The position numbers were made by a program, and so were the translations under genes. Shown here piece by piece: positions 1 to 8,425 of a DNA stretch of 64,000 nucleotides. Every line of letters starts with the position of its first letter. Position 1 is the stretch's first letter. Origin of the DNA: an uncultured Roseburia sp. GTDB lineage: Bacteria; Bacillota; Clostridia; Lachnospirales; Lachnospiraceae. The stretch is from positions 110,689-174,688 of the forward strand of contig CALZGM010000002.1 in assembly GCA_945787015.1 (NCBI GenBank). Direction: 5' to 3'. The notes under the pieces are model-generated. The model did not search any database. It worked only from the letters and a program-made list of their open reading frames with translations, and had not been told where the DNA came from.

Positions 1-186
1 GATGCAAGATAAAGAGAAGCGATTTTGGATTTAAATGGAATCAATGCAAAATAAATGATTAAAATAAATATGCAAAGACAATATTTGCGAAAATATTATT
101 AAAAAATATTTGGAGTGGCGAAAATCTATCGATTAACAAATAAATGCAATAAGATATTCGCAAAGATGAAATTTGCAAATATATTA

Positions 187-215
187 TTGAATATAAAAAG
201 ACGATGTGATAATAT
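187..215 (+). promoter_or_regulatory. Sigma-A-type promoter of the AbiEi-like gene
   Basis: A TTGAAT box at 187-192 and a TAATAT box at 210-215 are separated by 17 bp, and the start codon follows 24 bp later. The AT-rich sequence upstream holds several TTTGCAAA/TTTGCGAA-like words (about 81-90, 155-165, 171-180) that could be operators, which is inference. Confidence 0.6.
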
Positions 216-239
216 ATTTTTGAAAGGCGGTAATGAAGA

Positions 240-1010
240 ATGGAAAAATTATCAGCATTAGAAAAGAAATATATTGTTATTGAGGAAAAATTAAAAGAAC
301 AGGCCACTTTCTACATGGAAGATGTACAGGCACTGTTCCCCGATATGAAACAGTCATCAATATATTGGAATCTGTCCAAATTAGTGGAGGCTGGATATTT
401 AAAGCGTGTACGAACAGGGGTGTATGCATTTAATGAATGGAAGGGTAAAACAAAAATTGCTCTTACAGATGATATAAAGAAGGTGCAGGAGATACTTGAT
501 GAATCAGGATTTGAATATTTCATATCGGGGTTAGATGTGCTTCAGCGGTTTATGCAGCATGTGCCTGAGCAATATCCGATGATACTGTTTGTAGAAAAGA
601 CGGCACATGAAGAGATGGTAAACTATTTGTTAGATGGTGGATTTAATGTTGTTAAACCATCAGAGATTCGCCAGCAATATGAAGATGCGGTATTATCCGG
701 CAGCGATAAAAAACAGATAGTTGTATATGACACAGAAAACTTTGATTATGAAACAGATGGTATTGCAACTATCGAAAAGGCATTTGTTGATTTGTATTTT
801 TCAATGACTAGAAACGGATATCCATTGTCTTTACAAGAATTGGTTCGGGTATATCAGAACTTAGTTAGATTAGGAAATATTGATAAAAAGAAAATGATTA
901 CGGTTTCGACGAAAAGAAATCTCCAGAGTGATATACGACTAATTGTGGAAACTCCATACATTACGGATGCGGCAATGCAATTTGCAATGATACTACGAAA
1001 GAAAGAATAG
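240..1010 (+). CDS. AbiEi-like winged-helix protein (orphan type IV antitoxin-like)
   Basis: A 256-residue protein with an N-terminal winged-helix region (about residues 5-65; the run SSIYWNLSKLVEAGYLKRVR looks like a recognition helix plus wing) and an alpha/beta C-terminal part. This organisation matches AbiEi-type antitoxins and related families common in Lachnospiraceae. In the classical system the antitoxin represses its own promoter and is followed by an AbiEii nucleotidyltransferase toxin. No such toxin follows here: downstream is only a decayed peptide deformylase. The start is taken at 240 with AAGGCGG about 10 bp upstream. It could be a solo regulator or what remains of a toxin-antitoxin pair. 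The family assignment is from overall pattern, not from a search. Confidence 0.6.
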   Translation: MEKLSALEKKYIVIEEKLKEQATFYMEDVQALFPDMKQSSIYWNLSKLVEAGYLKRVRTGVYAFNEWKGKTKIALTDDIKKVQEILDESGFEYFISGLDVLQRFMQHVPEQYPMILFVEKTAHEEMVNYLLDGGFNVVKPSEIRQQYEDAVLSGSDKKQIVVYDTENFDYETDGIATIEKAFVDLYFSMTRNGYPLSLQELVRVYQNLVRLGNIDKKKMITVSTKRNLQSDIRLIVETPYITDAAMQFAMILRKKE

Positions 1011-1129
1011 GATGGATTATAGAATTGGAGATACCAGTTACCTGTGACAGGGAAGAGCCTGTTGCTCAAGGAATGGTTGAGGAAACACATAAAGATATCT
1101 ATTACATAGATGGATGCACACAAGAAAAT

Positions 1130-1313
1130 CAGAACCATACCAGACAGAAGAGGGATGTCTTTCGCTGGAAGGAGTGCGTTCATGCACAAGATACCAAAAG
1201 ATCGAAGTAGATTATCTCGTCAGAACTTTAAAAAACAACATGGCAGTTATTCAGGCTGGACTGCCCAGATAATTCAGCATGAAATCAATCATTGTCAGGG
1301 CATTGTGATATGA
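1130..1313 (+). pseudogene. Peptide deformylase remnant A (C-terminal half, frameshifted)
   Basis: Two peptide deformylase signatures are readable in different frames. In the frame through position 1144 the DNA encodes EEGCLSLEGVR (motif 2, EGCLS, with the metal-binding cysteine) followed by RYQKIEVDYL. In the frame through 1110 it encodes GWTAQIIQHEINHCQGIVI and a stop at 1311-1313 (motif 3, usually QHExDH). The two halves would join if about one base had been lost near 1216-1222. The N-terminal half with motif 1 was not found upstream. The frames cannot give one active enzyme, so this is a decayed gene. A second, different remnant lies at 16471-16611. Confidence 0.75.
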
Positions 1314-1535
1314 GATGTTAAAATAAAGTTATATACTTAAGAAAAAGCAGCACAAATTCCGTGCCTGAACAGTAAAAACAAAAGAGTAAAGGTGAGCGAT
1401 GACCGGGAAAAAGTAGCCGGAAAATTTGTTATTGCAAATATGTACTGGGAATAAGAAAATCGGGGAGGGGATTCCTCCCCGTAAAGTTTTCTGAGACAGA
1501 TATTGGAAATCTGATCTGCCAAAAGTTTCCTTATA
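1314..1535. other. Intergenic stretch without a gene
   Basis: Together with remnant A this makes more than 500 bp without an intact gene. The only structure seen is the terminator hairpin at 1461-1481 that ends the minus-strand glycosidase operon. Confidence 0.6.
1451..1481 (-). terminator. Rho-independent terminator of the GH43-GH2 operon
   Basis: CGGGGAGG (1461-1468) and CCTCCCCG (1474-1481) form a perfect 8-bp GC-rich stem with a 5-nt loop. Read on the minus strand it is followed by ATTTTCTT. It lies 55 bp past the GH2 stop. Confidence 0.8.
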
Positions 1536-3938
1536 TTATGACAGAACATCCAGTTCGACAAACTGATTTTCCAGACCAGGAGCGCTTACTTTGACCTGGA
1601 TTTTGCCGGGGGTTGTCCCAACGCGGATGACAGCCAATGCATTTCCATAATAAGTGGTATGCGTATCGGAAAAGAAGCATTCGCCCATATTTGGTTTCGC
1701 AGAACCCAGCGCCTGCAGACGGCCTGCACCGGTAACTGTTACAGTGACTGGAACATCCTCAGTAGATTTTACTGCACCATTCTCTCCAACCAGATGAATG
1801 TTTAGATAGCATAGATCCTGACCATTTGGATGAAGAATCTGTTTTTCCGGGACTAATAACAGCTTTGTTTTGCCTTCGGCAGTTGTTAAAGATGTTCGGG
1901 AAATTTCCCTGCCGTTACTGTCATAGCTGATGGCTGTGATTGTTCCCGGTGTGTAAACTACCTTTGGATAAATCGCTTTACATTCGTTTGTTTTTTTCTT
2001 TCCGTAGGATTTCCCGTTTACGATCAGTTCAGCCATTGCTCCGCCTGCATAAACAATCACTTTTGTCTTTTTGTTTTCGTACCCTTTCCAGGACCAGCTT
2101 GATACTGCGTCGGTATCTCTCCACATGGATATGGAACCGGTTTCTCCCGCATGTGTCAGAGGTTCAACACCAATCCCGGGAGTATCTGTCAGGTTCCAGA
2201 TCAGACGGTTCCAGTGTGTTTCCGGACGCAGTTTGCCGCAAATGTCGATTACTCCGCAGCCACCGGAAATAATAGGTGCATCTTCACCGGCTTTTCTGAA
2301 GCTTTTGTACCGGACGGTACCGATTCCGGCTTCTCCCAGATAATCCCATCCTGTCCACATAAAATCCCCGATAACATAAGGATATTTCAGAACCAGCTGC
2401 CAGTTCTTGTAAAGATTCTTCGGAAGCGTTTCAGAACCGACAATCACGCGATCCGGATGGAGTTCGCCGTCTATTCCGTAACGGGACGCAGCATAATTAT
2501 AGCCGCCAATATCCAGATAAGAAATAGCCACTTCGGTTGCTTTGTCAGCGGCAGGCTTTGCAGCAGCTTTCTCAATGATGCCTCCCATTTTATTCATTAG
2601 AAGATTAAAGAAAGCAGAAGTTGGCAGATTATCCATGGTTTGACTGCCGTTTGTGTTTTCCTTACCGTCTTTTTTGCTGCCATAGATTCCACCGCCCTTT
2701 GCAGTCATACTACAGAGCATCATATTGACTCCAAGCGTTACAGCTTTATCAGGATCCAGAGTTCTGGCCAGCACAGCCATTTTTCCGCAGATCTCCTGTC
2801 CTTCAGGAATGGCCAGTTCAGAAATTTCGTTGCCGATAGAGTTCATGATCACACTTGGATGGTTATGATTTTTTATGACCATGGCAGTCAGATCCTGCTC
2901 CCACCACTGCCGGAATTCCTGGTCTGCATAATCGTATGGATTCTTATGAACCAGCCAGTTATCGCAGAACTCATCCATCACATACATGCCCAGCCGGTCA
3001 CAGGCATTTAACAGAGCTTTAGATGCCGGATTGTGGGCACAGCGAATGGAATTGAAGCCAGCTTCCTTTAAAAGGCGGACTCGGCGTTCTTCGGCATCTT
3101 CAAAAGAACAGGCACCCAGTACACCGTTGTCATGATGGATACAGGCACCGCGAAGAAGAGTTTCCTTATTGTTCACATAGAGTCCCGTTCGGTTCCATTT
3201 CAGCGTTCGGAAACCGAACCAGTCTTCAGCCCTGTCGACTTCCATTCCATCTTTTAACAGAATAGCAGAGCAACGGTAAAGTTCCGGATGTTCCGCATCC
3301 CAGAGACGTGGCTGTGAAATATGAAGATGTACGACGGCTTCTCCATTTATAATTTTTCCGGCAGCCTCTGTCACTGCTGAATCTCCGTCATATAGAATGA
3401 CTCTCAGCTGATCGCCACCGCTGACCGTCGCTTTGACTGTGACATCTTCATTTTTTGCAGTTGTGATTGCAAGCCCGTCAGGCTGGATGTGACAGATATC
3501 ACCGGTATACAGATTTACGTCCCGGTAAATACCGCTTCCAGAATACCAACGGGAATTAGGCACTGCAGAATTATCTGCAAGTACTTTGATTTCGTTCACA
3601 CTCCCAAACTGCAGATACTCATTCAGGGAAACAAAAAAATTGGTATAGCCGTAGGGACGCTCTGCTGCCAGCACATCGCCAACATAGATTTTTGCGTTTT
3701 TGTATACTCCTTCGAATTCAAGAATGTATGCTTTTTTCTGTTCCTCCTTTGGAATAAAGAATGATTTGGTATATTCGTATGAACCGCCGGGGAAATAACC
3801 GCAGGCTCCCGCAGTAGGTGCTTTTCGATCACGTTTTTCATACAGCATGGCATCATGGGGCAGATTGATAGTCTGTGGCTTTTCTGAGGATCCTGCCCGC
3901 TTAAACTGCCAGTCCAGATTAAAATTTATTTTTTTCAT
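1536..3938 (-). CDS. Glycoside hydrolase family 2 enzyme (beta-galactosidase-like)
   Basis: An 800-residue GH2 enzyme. It has an N-terminal jelly-roll sugar-binding domain (about 1-145, including NSRWYSGSGIYRDV), an immunoglobulin-like domain (about 150-245), a TIM barrel (about 250-560) and C-terminal beta-sandwich domains of the type often found in beta-galactosidase-like GH2 proteins. The acid/base glutamate is E371 in NSIGNEISE; the likely nucleophile is E503 in VGSETLP. There is no signal peptide, so it acts in the cytoplasm. The start is supported by GGAGG in the leader. It is the last gene of the minus-strand operon. Substrate could be a beta-galactoside, but GH2 also holds glucuronidases and mannosidases, so specificity is not settled. 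Confidence 0.85.
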   Translation of the reverse strand: MKKINFNLDWQFKRAGSSEKPQTINLPHDAMLYEKRDRKAPTAGACGYFPGGSYEYTKSFFIPKEEQKKAYILEFEGVYKNAKIYVGDVLAAERPYGYTNFFVSLNEYLQFGSVNEIKVLADNSAVPNSRWYSGSGIYRDVNLYTGDICHIQPDGLAITTAKNEDVTVKATVSGGDQLRVILYDGDSAVTEAAGKIINGEAVVHLHISQPRLWDAEHPELYRCSAILLKDGMEVDRAEDWFGFRTLKWNRTGLYVNNKETLLRGACIHHDNGVLGACSFEDAEERRVRLLKEAGFNSIRCAHNPASKALLNACDRLGMYVMDEFCDNWLVHKNPYDYADQEFRQWWEQDLTAMVIKNHNHPSVIMNSIGNEISELAIPEGQEICGKMAVLARTLDPDKAVTLGVNMMLCSMTAKGGGIYGSKKDGKENTNGSQTMDNLPTSAFFNLLMNKMGGIIEKAAAKPAADKATEVAISYLDIGGYNYAASRYGIDGELHPDRVIVGSETLPKNLYKNWQLVLKYPYVIGDFMWTGWDYLGEAGIGTVRYKSFRKAGEDAPIISGGCGVIDICGKLRPETHWNRLIWNLTDTPGIGVEPLTHAGETGSISMWRDTDAVSSWSWKGYENKKTKVIVYAGGAMAELIVNGKSYGKKKTNECKAIYPKVVYTPGTITAISYDSNGREISRTSLTTAEGKTKLLLVPEKQILHPNGQDLCYLNIHLVGENGAVKSTEDVPVTVTVTGAGRLQALGSAKPNMGECFFSDTHTTYYGNALAVIRVGTTPGKIQVKVSAPGLENQFVELDVLS

Positions 3939-3983
3939 AGGTTACCTCCATAATAAGTTTTCCTCTTTTTCTTTTCTGTTTTA

Positions 3984-4724
3984 TCAGATATGTAAAAATG
4001 CTTCCCTGTTCGTGCAATACACAATATCGTCGTGACCGGAAATAGTTGCAAACAACCGTTCCAAACTGTCCCAGCTTGCGGCTCCTTTTCCGTAATCCAT
4101 TTCATATGCATGTCCCCAGAAAAACAAAAGCAAATCCCGGTCAGTCGGCTCTGCTGCAATAAAATCTTTTACCAGCTTCATGCTATTTTTCATAATTACA
4201 GAGGACGAAGGGCGGAAATTCAGAGGATTCTCTGGAAATTCAAAGTTTCCGGAAGGAAAAACTGCCCTGGCATACAGGTACCCCTGTTCCTTCAGATAAT
4301 GTTCTGCTGCAGAGGATGTGGAGCCAGACGCGTACGCATGACCAACAATTGTAGTTCCGGCAATCTGTTCCAGATTTTCTTTATCTTTTCTTACAGAACT
4401 ACGCATTTCGGATTCACTGACCTTTCCCAAAGCTTCATGCAGAAAACCATGGGTTGCAATTTCCATACCTGCGTACACTTCGCAAATTTCATCCTTGGGA
4501 ATGCGATTATGTGGAACATAGGAAAACGGCCAGCGATGCCGGACACCTGCTTCACAGTCCTGGAAGGAGAAGGTACCAATGCCCTTCACTTCTCCCTGTA
4601 GTCCGAACATTCCGGAATTAAGATTAAAGGTTCCTTTTAAACCGTATTTTTTCATGAGTGCCAGTACTTTTTTGTCCTGTTCAAGGCCATCATCAAAACT
4701 TAAGGTAAAATATTTTTTCCCCAT
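3984..4724 (-). CDS. NodB-fold polysaccharide deacetylase
   Basis: A 246-residue deacetylase of the CE4-like NodB fold. TLSFDDG supplies the catalytic and metal-binding aspartates (D11, D12), and H92-x3-H96 in ATHGFLHEA gives the metal-binding HxxxH. The end carries FFWGHAYEMD. The family removes acetyl groups from N- or O-acetylated sugars in a metal-dependent way. It lacks a signal peptide or membrane anchor, unlike cell-wall deacetylases, so it probably acts on imported oligosaccharides. Its start codon overlaps the stop of the SGNH gene by one base (TAATG on the minus strand), which points to translational coupling. The sugar substrate is unknown. Confidence 0.8.
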   Translation of the reverse strand: MGKKYFTLSFDDGLEQDKKVLALMKKYGLKGTFNLNSGMFGLQGEVKGIGTFSFQDCEAGVRHRWPFSYVPHNRIPKDEICEVYAGMEIATHGFLHEALGKVSESEMRSSVRKDKENLEQIAGTTIVGHAYASGSTSSAAEHYLKEQGYLYARAVFPSGNFEFPENPLNFRPSSSVIMKNSMKLVKDFIAAEPTDRDLLLFFWGHAYEMDYGKGAASWDSLERLFATISGHDDIVYCTNREAFLHI

Positions 4725-5851
4725 TATATTTCCTCCCCGGTAAGAGCAGCAAGATCGTAAGCCTGAGCCATCCTTTCTCCACCTTCTGCATTTGGATGCA
4801 GATGGTCACCCTGATGGAAGGATTCTTTCACATAAGACGGGTTATTTTCATCCCGAAGCAGTTTATCAGCATCAAATACAAAGTCAAAGAGTTCGCAGGT
4901 ACGAATCCATTCGTTGATTTGAACACGCAGAGCCTCCATTTCCTGAGTGTATCCTTTTTTTACATAGCCTGTTCGTGGCGTCAGTGTCTGGGCGACAATG
5001 CGGACTCCCCGGCTGTGAAGCTGATTTGCGATAGTTGTTACAGCGGTTACATATTTATCAAAAGAGATCACTGATTCTGTTTTCTTCGTGTAATAGGAAA
5101 TATCATTTACACCCAGTGCAAAGATCACTGTGTGGAGATTAGTAAAACTCAAAACGTCTCGCTCAAATCTGGCAGTACCCATTTCGCCATAAGAACTGCC
5201 CATGAATCCTGGAATCTCATAAAGCAGACAGTTTCCGCTGATTCCTGCGTTCATCAGAGAATATTTTCCACCATAGATTTTAAAAAGCCGTTCGCGCAGG
5301 GGTTTTACCCATCTGTTCATAGCAGTAATGCTGTCACCAAAGGCAACGATCACCTTAGAGGATTCCTCTGACTGCACTTCAATCCGGTCAAGAGAAACCA
5401 CAGCATCGTAGAGGTTATATTGTACTTTATAAGATTCCTTCTGTATTTCTGGGAGCACTTTATCCATGGTATGGTTGCCGGGATAGGCAACTGCCTCCGC
5501 CAGTGTCATGTTACTGTCCTGAACTTTTGATATATAGTAAATCCGGATTTCCAGCTCCTCACCGGCGGAAATCGGAATCGAAACCGGGTCGGAATAGGTA
5601 TATCCTCCTTTCTTTATGGAAAAGCTGGTCTTCCCTTCTGTCGTAATATCGTATTTTCTGTTCTTGCACCAGATAGTTACAGCACCGATATCATAGGAGT
5701 GTTTTCCGTAAATGTTGGAAAAACGCATTCTTATTGTCCCGCCGGATATCTGGGAAGTTACTTTGAAAATAACCGTTTTCTTTTTGCCCTGCAGCATGCC
5801 CTTTGCAAAAGAAGGTGCTGCGGACTGACTCCATATGGTTGTCCAATTCAT
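4724..5851 (-). CDS. SGNH/GDSL-family carbohydrate esterase
   Basis: A 375-residue protein with an N-terminal beta-sandwich-like domain (about 1-160) and a C-terminal SGNH hydrolase domain. FGDSIT holds the nucleophile S174, GVND holds the block III asparagine (N249), and D349-x2-H352 in DHLHP gives the rest of the triad. This two-part arrangement is seen in bacterial acetylesterases acting on xylan or mannan oligosaccharides, so removal of O-acetyl groups is the likely role. No signal peptide is present. It sits between the GH43 and deacetylase genes, 21 bp after the GH43 stop, in the same operon. Whether it is specific for xylo- or manno-oligosaccharides cannot be told from the sequence. 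Confidence 0.8.
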   Translation of the reverse strand: MNWTTIWSQSAAPSFAKGMLQGKKKTVIFKVTSQISGGTIRMRFSNIYGKHSYDIGAVTIWCKNRKYDITTEGKTSFSIKKGGYTYSDPVSIPISAGEELEIRIYYISKVQDSNMTLAEAVAYPGNHTMDKVLPEIQKESYKVQYNLYDAVVSLDRIEVQSEESSKVIVAFGDSITAMNRWVKPLRERLFKIYGGKYSLMNAGISGNCLLYEIPGFMGSSYGEMGTARFERDVLSFTNLHTVIFALGVNDISYYTKKTESVISFDKYVTAVTTIANQLHSRGVRIVAQTLTPRTGYVKKGYTQEMEALRVQINEWIRTCELFDFVFDADKLLRDENNPSYVKESFHQGDHLHPNAEGGERMAQAYDLAALTGEEI

Positions 5852-5872
5852 TTTTTTTACCTCTGCTTTCTT

Positions 5873-7327
5873 TTAGAATAATGTAAACTGCAGCAGCTCT
5901 ATACTGCCTTTTCCCTTGTAGCGCAGGTAGAGTGGACATCTGCTTACCGGATATCCGGACTCTTCTGCAAGTGCGGCAGGATTCAAAGCAGTGTCTCCAC
6001 CATGATGCCCCGGAGTGAGCCGGATTTTGGCGATGCTCCGGCCATCTTCCCTGCCGAGAATCTCTATCATACCATTGCCGCCGTGGGTGGTAATGGAAAT
6101 ATGTTTTGTTTTGGTCAGATCGAAATATTTATAACCAACAATACAGCCATTTTTGATGCCACAGATTTTTGCTTCTGGAGCATCTGTTTCGGTATCCACG
6201 TTTACAATACCATCCGTTCTTTCATTGGGTTCGTAATCAGGCCCATCCTGAGTGATAAATGGTCCGCTCATAGGATTGTGCAGACCGAAAACACTTTTTC
6301 CTTTCAGACAGCAGGCAATATAAGCCGGATAAGTTCCAATACCGTGGAGTGCACCATCATTCAGACCGCAACTGGTAGATTCTACCATGGAAATACTTCC
6401 GTCTTTTTTGATCTCAATTCGTTCTGCTACAGGCTGGCGGTTTGTTGTTTTACCTGTTCTTCGATGATCGAAGATGTACCATTGACCGTTTATGCACACC
6501 ATTCCTCCATGACTGTTGCCTATAGGATAAGCGGCGTTCATCAGTTTTCGGCCATTCAGACCGATATCACTGGAAGAATGGATGGAACCTTTATGAATAA
6601 AGCCCTTGTCTGGGAAAAGGCTCATGGCATAGTTCAGACCGGTCATGTCTGTTGCGGGATAGACGAGGTAGTACCACTGCCCGATATGTCGGATGGAAGG
6701 ACCTTCCCAATAATTTGGTTTCTTTGGATTGAAGTCTGCAGTCAGAAGAATCGTTGGTTCTCCGATAATTGTCAGCATGTCGGAGTCTAACTCTATTACA
6801 AACAGACCCTGAATCTTGTGCCCGAACTTGCCATTGGATGGCTGTCCGCTTCCAACGTAAAGATAAACTCTGCCGTCATCATCCACCAGTACAGCCGGGT
6901 CAAAAAGAAACCAATCCTCAGGCTTTGAACCGTATACTCGTCCATCTGGAAAATGAACATCTCCCAGATATTCAAATTTTCCAGCAGGTGTATCACAGAC
7001 AGCAACAGAAGCGATGGAAGAATTCTGAACGGAATAAAAAAGATAATATCGTCCATCTGTTCCCTGAACTACATCCGGTGCGTAGTATGGAAGATTTTTT
7101 GTGTTCCATGGCGTTTGATCTTTCCGAAAAATAATTCCCTCGTAACGCCAGTCGGACAGATCGTCCTCCGGAGCGGACCATGAGACATAATCATTGACAC
7201 AATATTCGCTGCTTCCAAATTGGTCATGACTTCCGTAGATATATACACGACCATTGAACAGCCGGGGTTCTGCATCTGGGATATATTCCCATGCAGGCAG
7301 ATAAGGATTAAAGCATTGACGTTTCAT
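5873..7327 (-). CDS. Glycoside hydrolase family 43 enzyme (beta-xylosidase or arabinofuranosidase-like)
   Basis: A 484-residue GH43 enzyme with a five-bladed propeller at about 1-310 and a C-terminal beta-sandwich (about 360-484) resembling a carbohydrate-binding domain. The three conserved acids are visible: D18 in PDAEP (base), D143 in LFDPAV (pKa modulator) and E208 in YWEGPS (acid). Such enzymes release xylose or arabinose from plant oligosaccharides. No signal peptide, so cytoplasmic. It is the first gene of the minus-strand operon and has AGGAGA before its start. It is divergent from the AraC-type gene, with only a short shared spacer, suggesting control by that regulator. Confidence 0.85.
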   Translation of the reverse strand: MKRQCFNPYLPAWEYIPDAEPRLFNGRVYIYGSHDQFGSSEYCVNDYVSWSAPEDDLSDWRYEGIIFRKDQTPWNTKNLPYYAPDVVQGTDGRYYLFYSVQNSSIASVAVCDTPAGKFEYLGDVHFPDGRVYGSKPEDWFLFDPAVLVDDDGRVYLYVGSGQPSNGKFGHKIQGLFVIELDSDMLTIIGEPTILLTADFNPKKPNYWEGPSIRHIGQWYYLVYPATDMTGLNYAMSLFPDKGFIHKGSIHSSSDIGLNGRKLMNAAYPIGNSHGGMVCINGQWYIFDHRRTGKTTNRQPVAERIEIKKDGSISMVESTSCGLNDGALHGIGTYPAYIACCLKGKSVFGLHNPMSGPFITQDGPDYEPNERTDGIVNVDTETDAPEAKICGIKNGCIVGYKYFDLTKTKHISITTHGGNGMIEILGREDGRSIAKIRLTPGHHGGDTALNPAALAEESGYPVSRCPLYLRYKGKGSIELLQFTLF

Positions 7328-7391
7328 TGAAAATTTTCTCCTATAATTTTTTTGCTTATGTGGTATACTATGATAAATGGGGGTGATTTAC

Positions 7392-8417
7392 GTGGAAAAT
7401 ATTATGCATCTGTATTTTAATAATACAGAAGAAATCAGGCATAGAGACGGATCTTTTATCGTCAATTTTTTAAGTAATCGAACGGTAGACCGGGACTATT
7501 TTACCAAACTTTCGGTGGCAGTCAGTGTCCATACTCGGGAGGAGTATCTTTTCTTCAATTACATGGATCAGAACTCTTTCTGCATTCACACCCCGGCAGA
7601 AAGTGCTGTTTTTATGGAAACGTATCTACATAAGCATAATTTTTTTGAATTAATGTATATAATGCGCGGAAAAGCGACTGTAATGATTGAAGAGGAAGAA
7701 GTTACCTATTCCGCAGGAAATTTGTGTTTGATGAACCACAATACCATGCACTGTGAAACGGAAATGGCAGATGCGGACATTCTGTATATCAGTATTGATC
7801 CTTCCCTGATTGTCCAATGGCCGAAACAACTGGCACAGCCTTTTCAATACAGAAGCATTCTTAACCGTTTCTTCACCGAGAATCTGTCTGAGAGGACTGG
7901 AAGTAAACGGGATTATGTGGATTTTCAGCTGCTTGGAGAAGATCAGATTCCGACCATTGCGGGGGAAATCATACAGGCTTATACCCAGAAGAGGATTGGT
8001 TATCAGTTTGATATCTACTCCTCGCTTCTTCGTCTCTTTGCTGTATTGGAAAATCCGGAACAATACAAAGCAACCTATGTATCAATGGGTTACGGCCGGG
8101 AACTGGTTACTCTGGAAAATGCCAAGCGGATCATTGAAGAAAACCACGGCGTTATCCGAAGAACAGAACTGGCTAAAAAACTGAATTACTCCTGTGAGTA
8201 TATTTCACAGATCATCAGGGCACATACCGGTTACACTTTCAAAAAATACTGTCAGAAAGTGCAGCTGCAGGAAGCTGCCAGGCTATTAAGAAGTACAGAT
8301 TTATCCGTCAGTAAAATAGCAGCTTCCCTGGGATATGAAAATCGAACGCAGTTTTACAAGATATTTCAGGAGGAATATCAGCTTACCCCGTCTGAATACC
8401 GGAAAATAAATCATTAG
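7392..8417 (+). CDS. AraC-family transcriptional regulator of the oligosaccharide locus
   Basis: The protein has an N-terminal cupin-like sensory domain (HNFFELMYIMRGKATVMIEE is typical) and a C-terminal double helix-turn-helix of AraC type over the last 100 residues (LSVSKIAASLGYENRTQFYKIFQ). The GTG at 7392 is preferred because GGGGGTG sits 6 bp upstream; the ATG at 7377 has no comparable site. The gene is divergent from GH43 and convergent with the GPH symporter gene, 8 bp away. It most likely senses an imported sugar and activates the enzyme operon and the symporter. The ligand is unknown. Confidence 0.85.
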   Translation: MENIMHLYFNNTEEIRHRDGSFIVNFLSNRTVDRDYFTKLSVAVSVHTREEYLFFNYMDQNSFCIHTPAESAVFMETYLHKHNFFELMYIMRGKATVMIEEEEVTYSAGNLCLMNHNTMHCETEMADADILYISIDPSLIVQWPKQLAQPFQYRSILNRFFTENLSERTGSKRDYVDFQLLGEDQIPTIAGEIIQAYTQKRIGYQFDIYSSLLRLFAVLENPEQYKATYVSMGYGRELVTLENAKRIIEENHGVIRRTELAKKLNYSCEYISQIIRAHTGYTFKKYCQKVQLQEAARLLRSTDLSVSKIAASLGYENRTQFYKIFQEEYQLTPSEYRKINH

Positions 8418-8425
8418 AAAAGGAG

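Noticed and set aside
1025-1210. A 61-codon frame after the AbiEi-like gene
   Set aside because: Part of it overlaps the deformylase remnant in the wrong frame, and the rest has no recognisable motif.
2071-7134. Several plus-strand frames of 80-260 codons within the glycosidase operon
   Set aside because: They are shadows of the minus-strand genes, with no ribosome sites and low-complexity translations.
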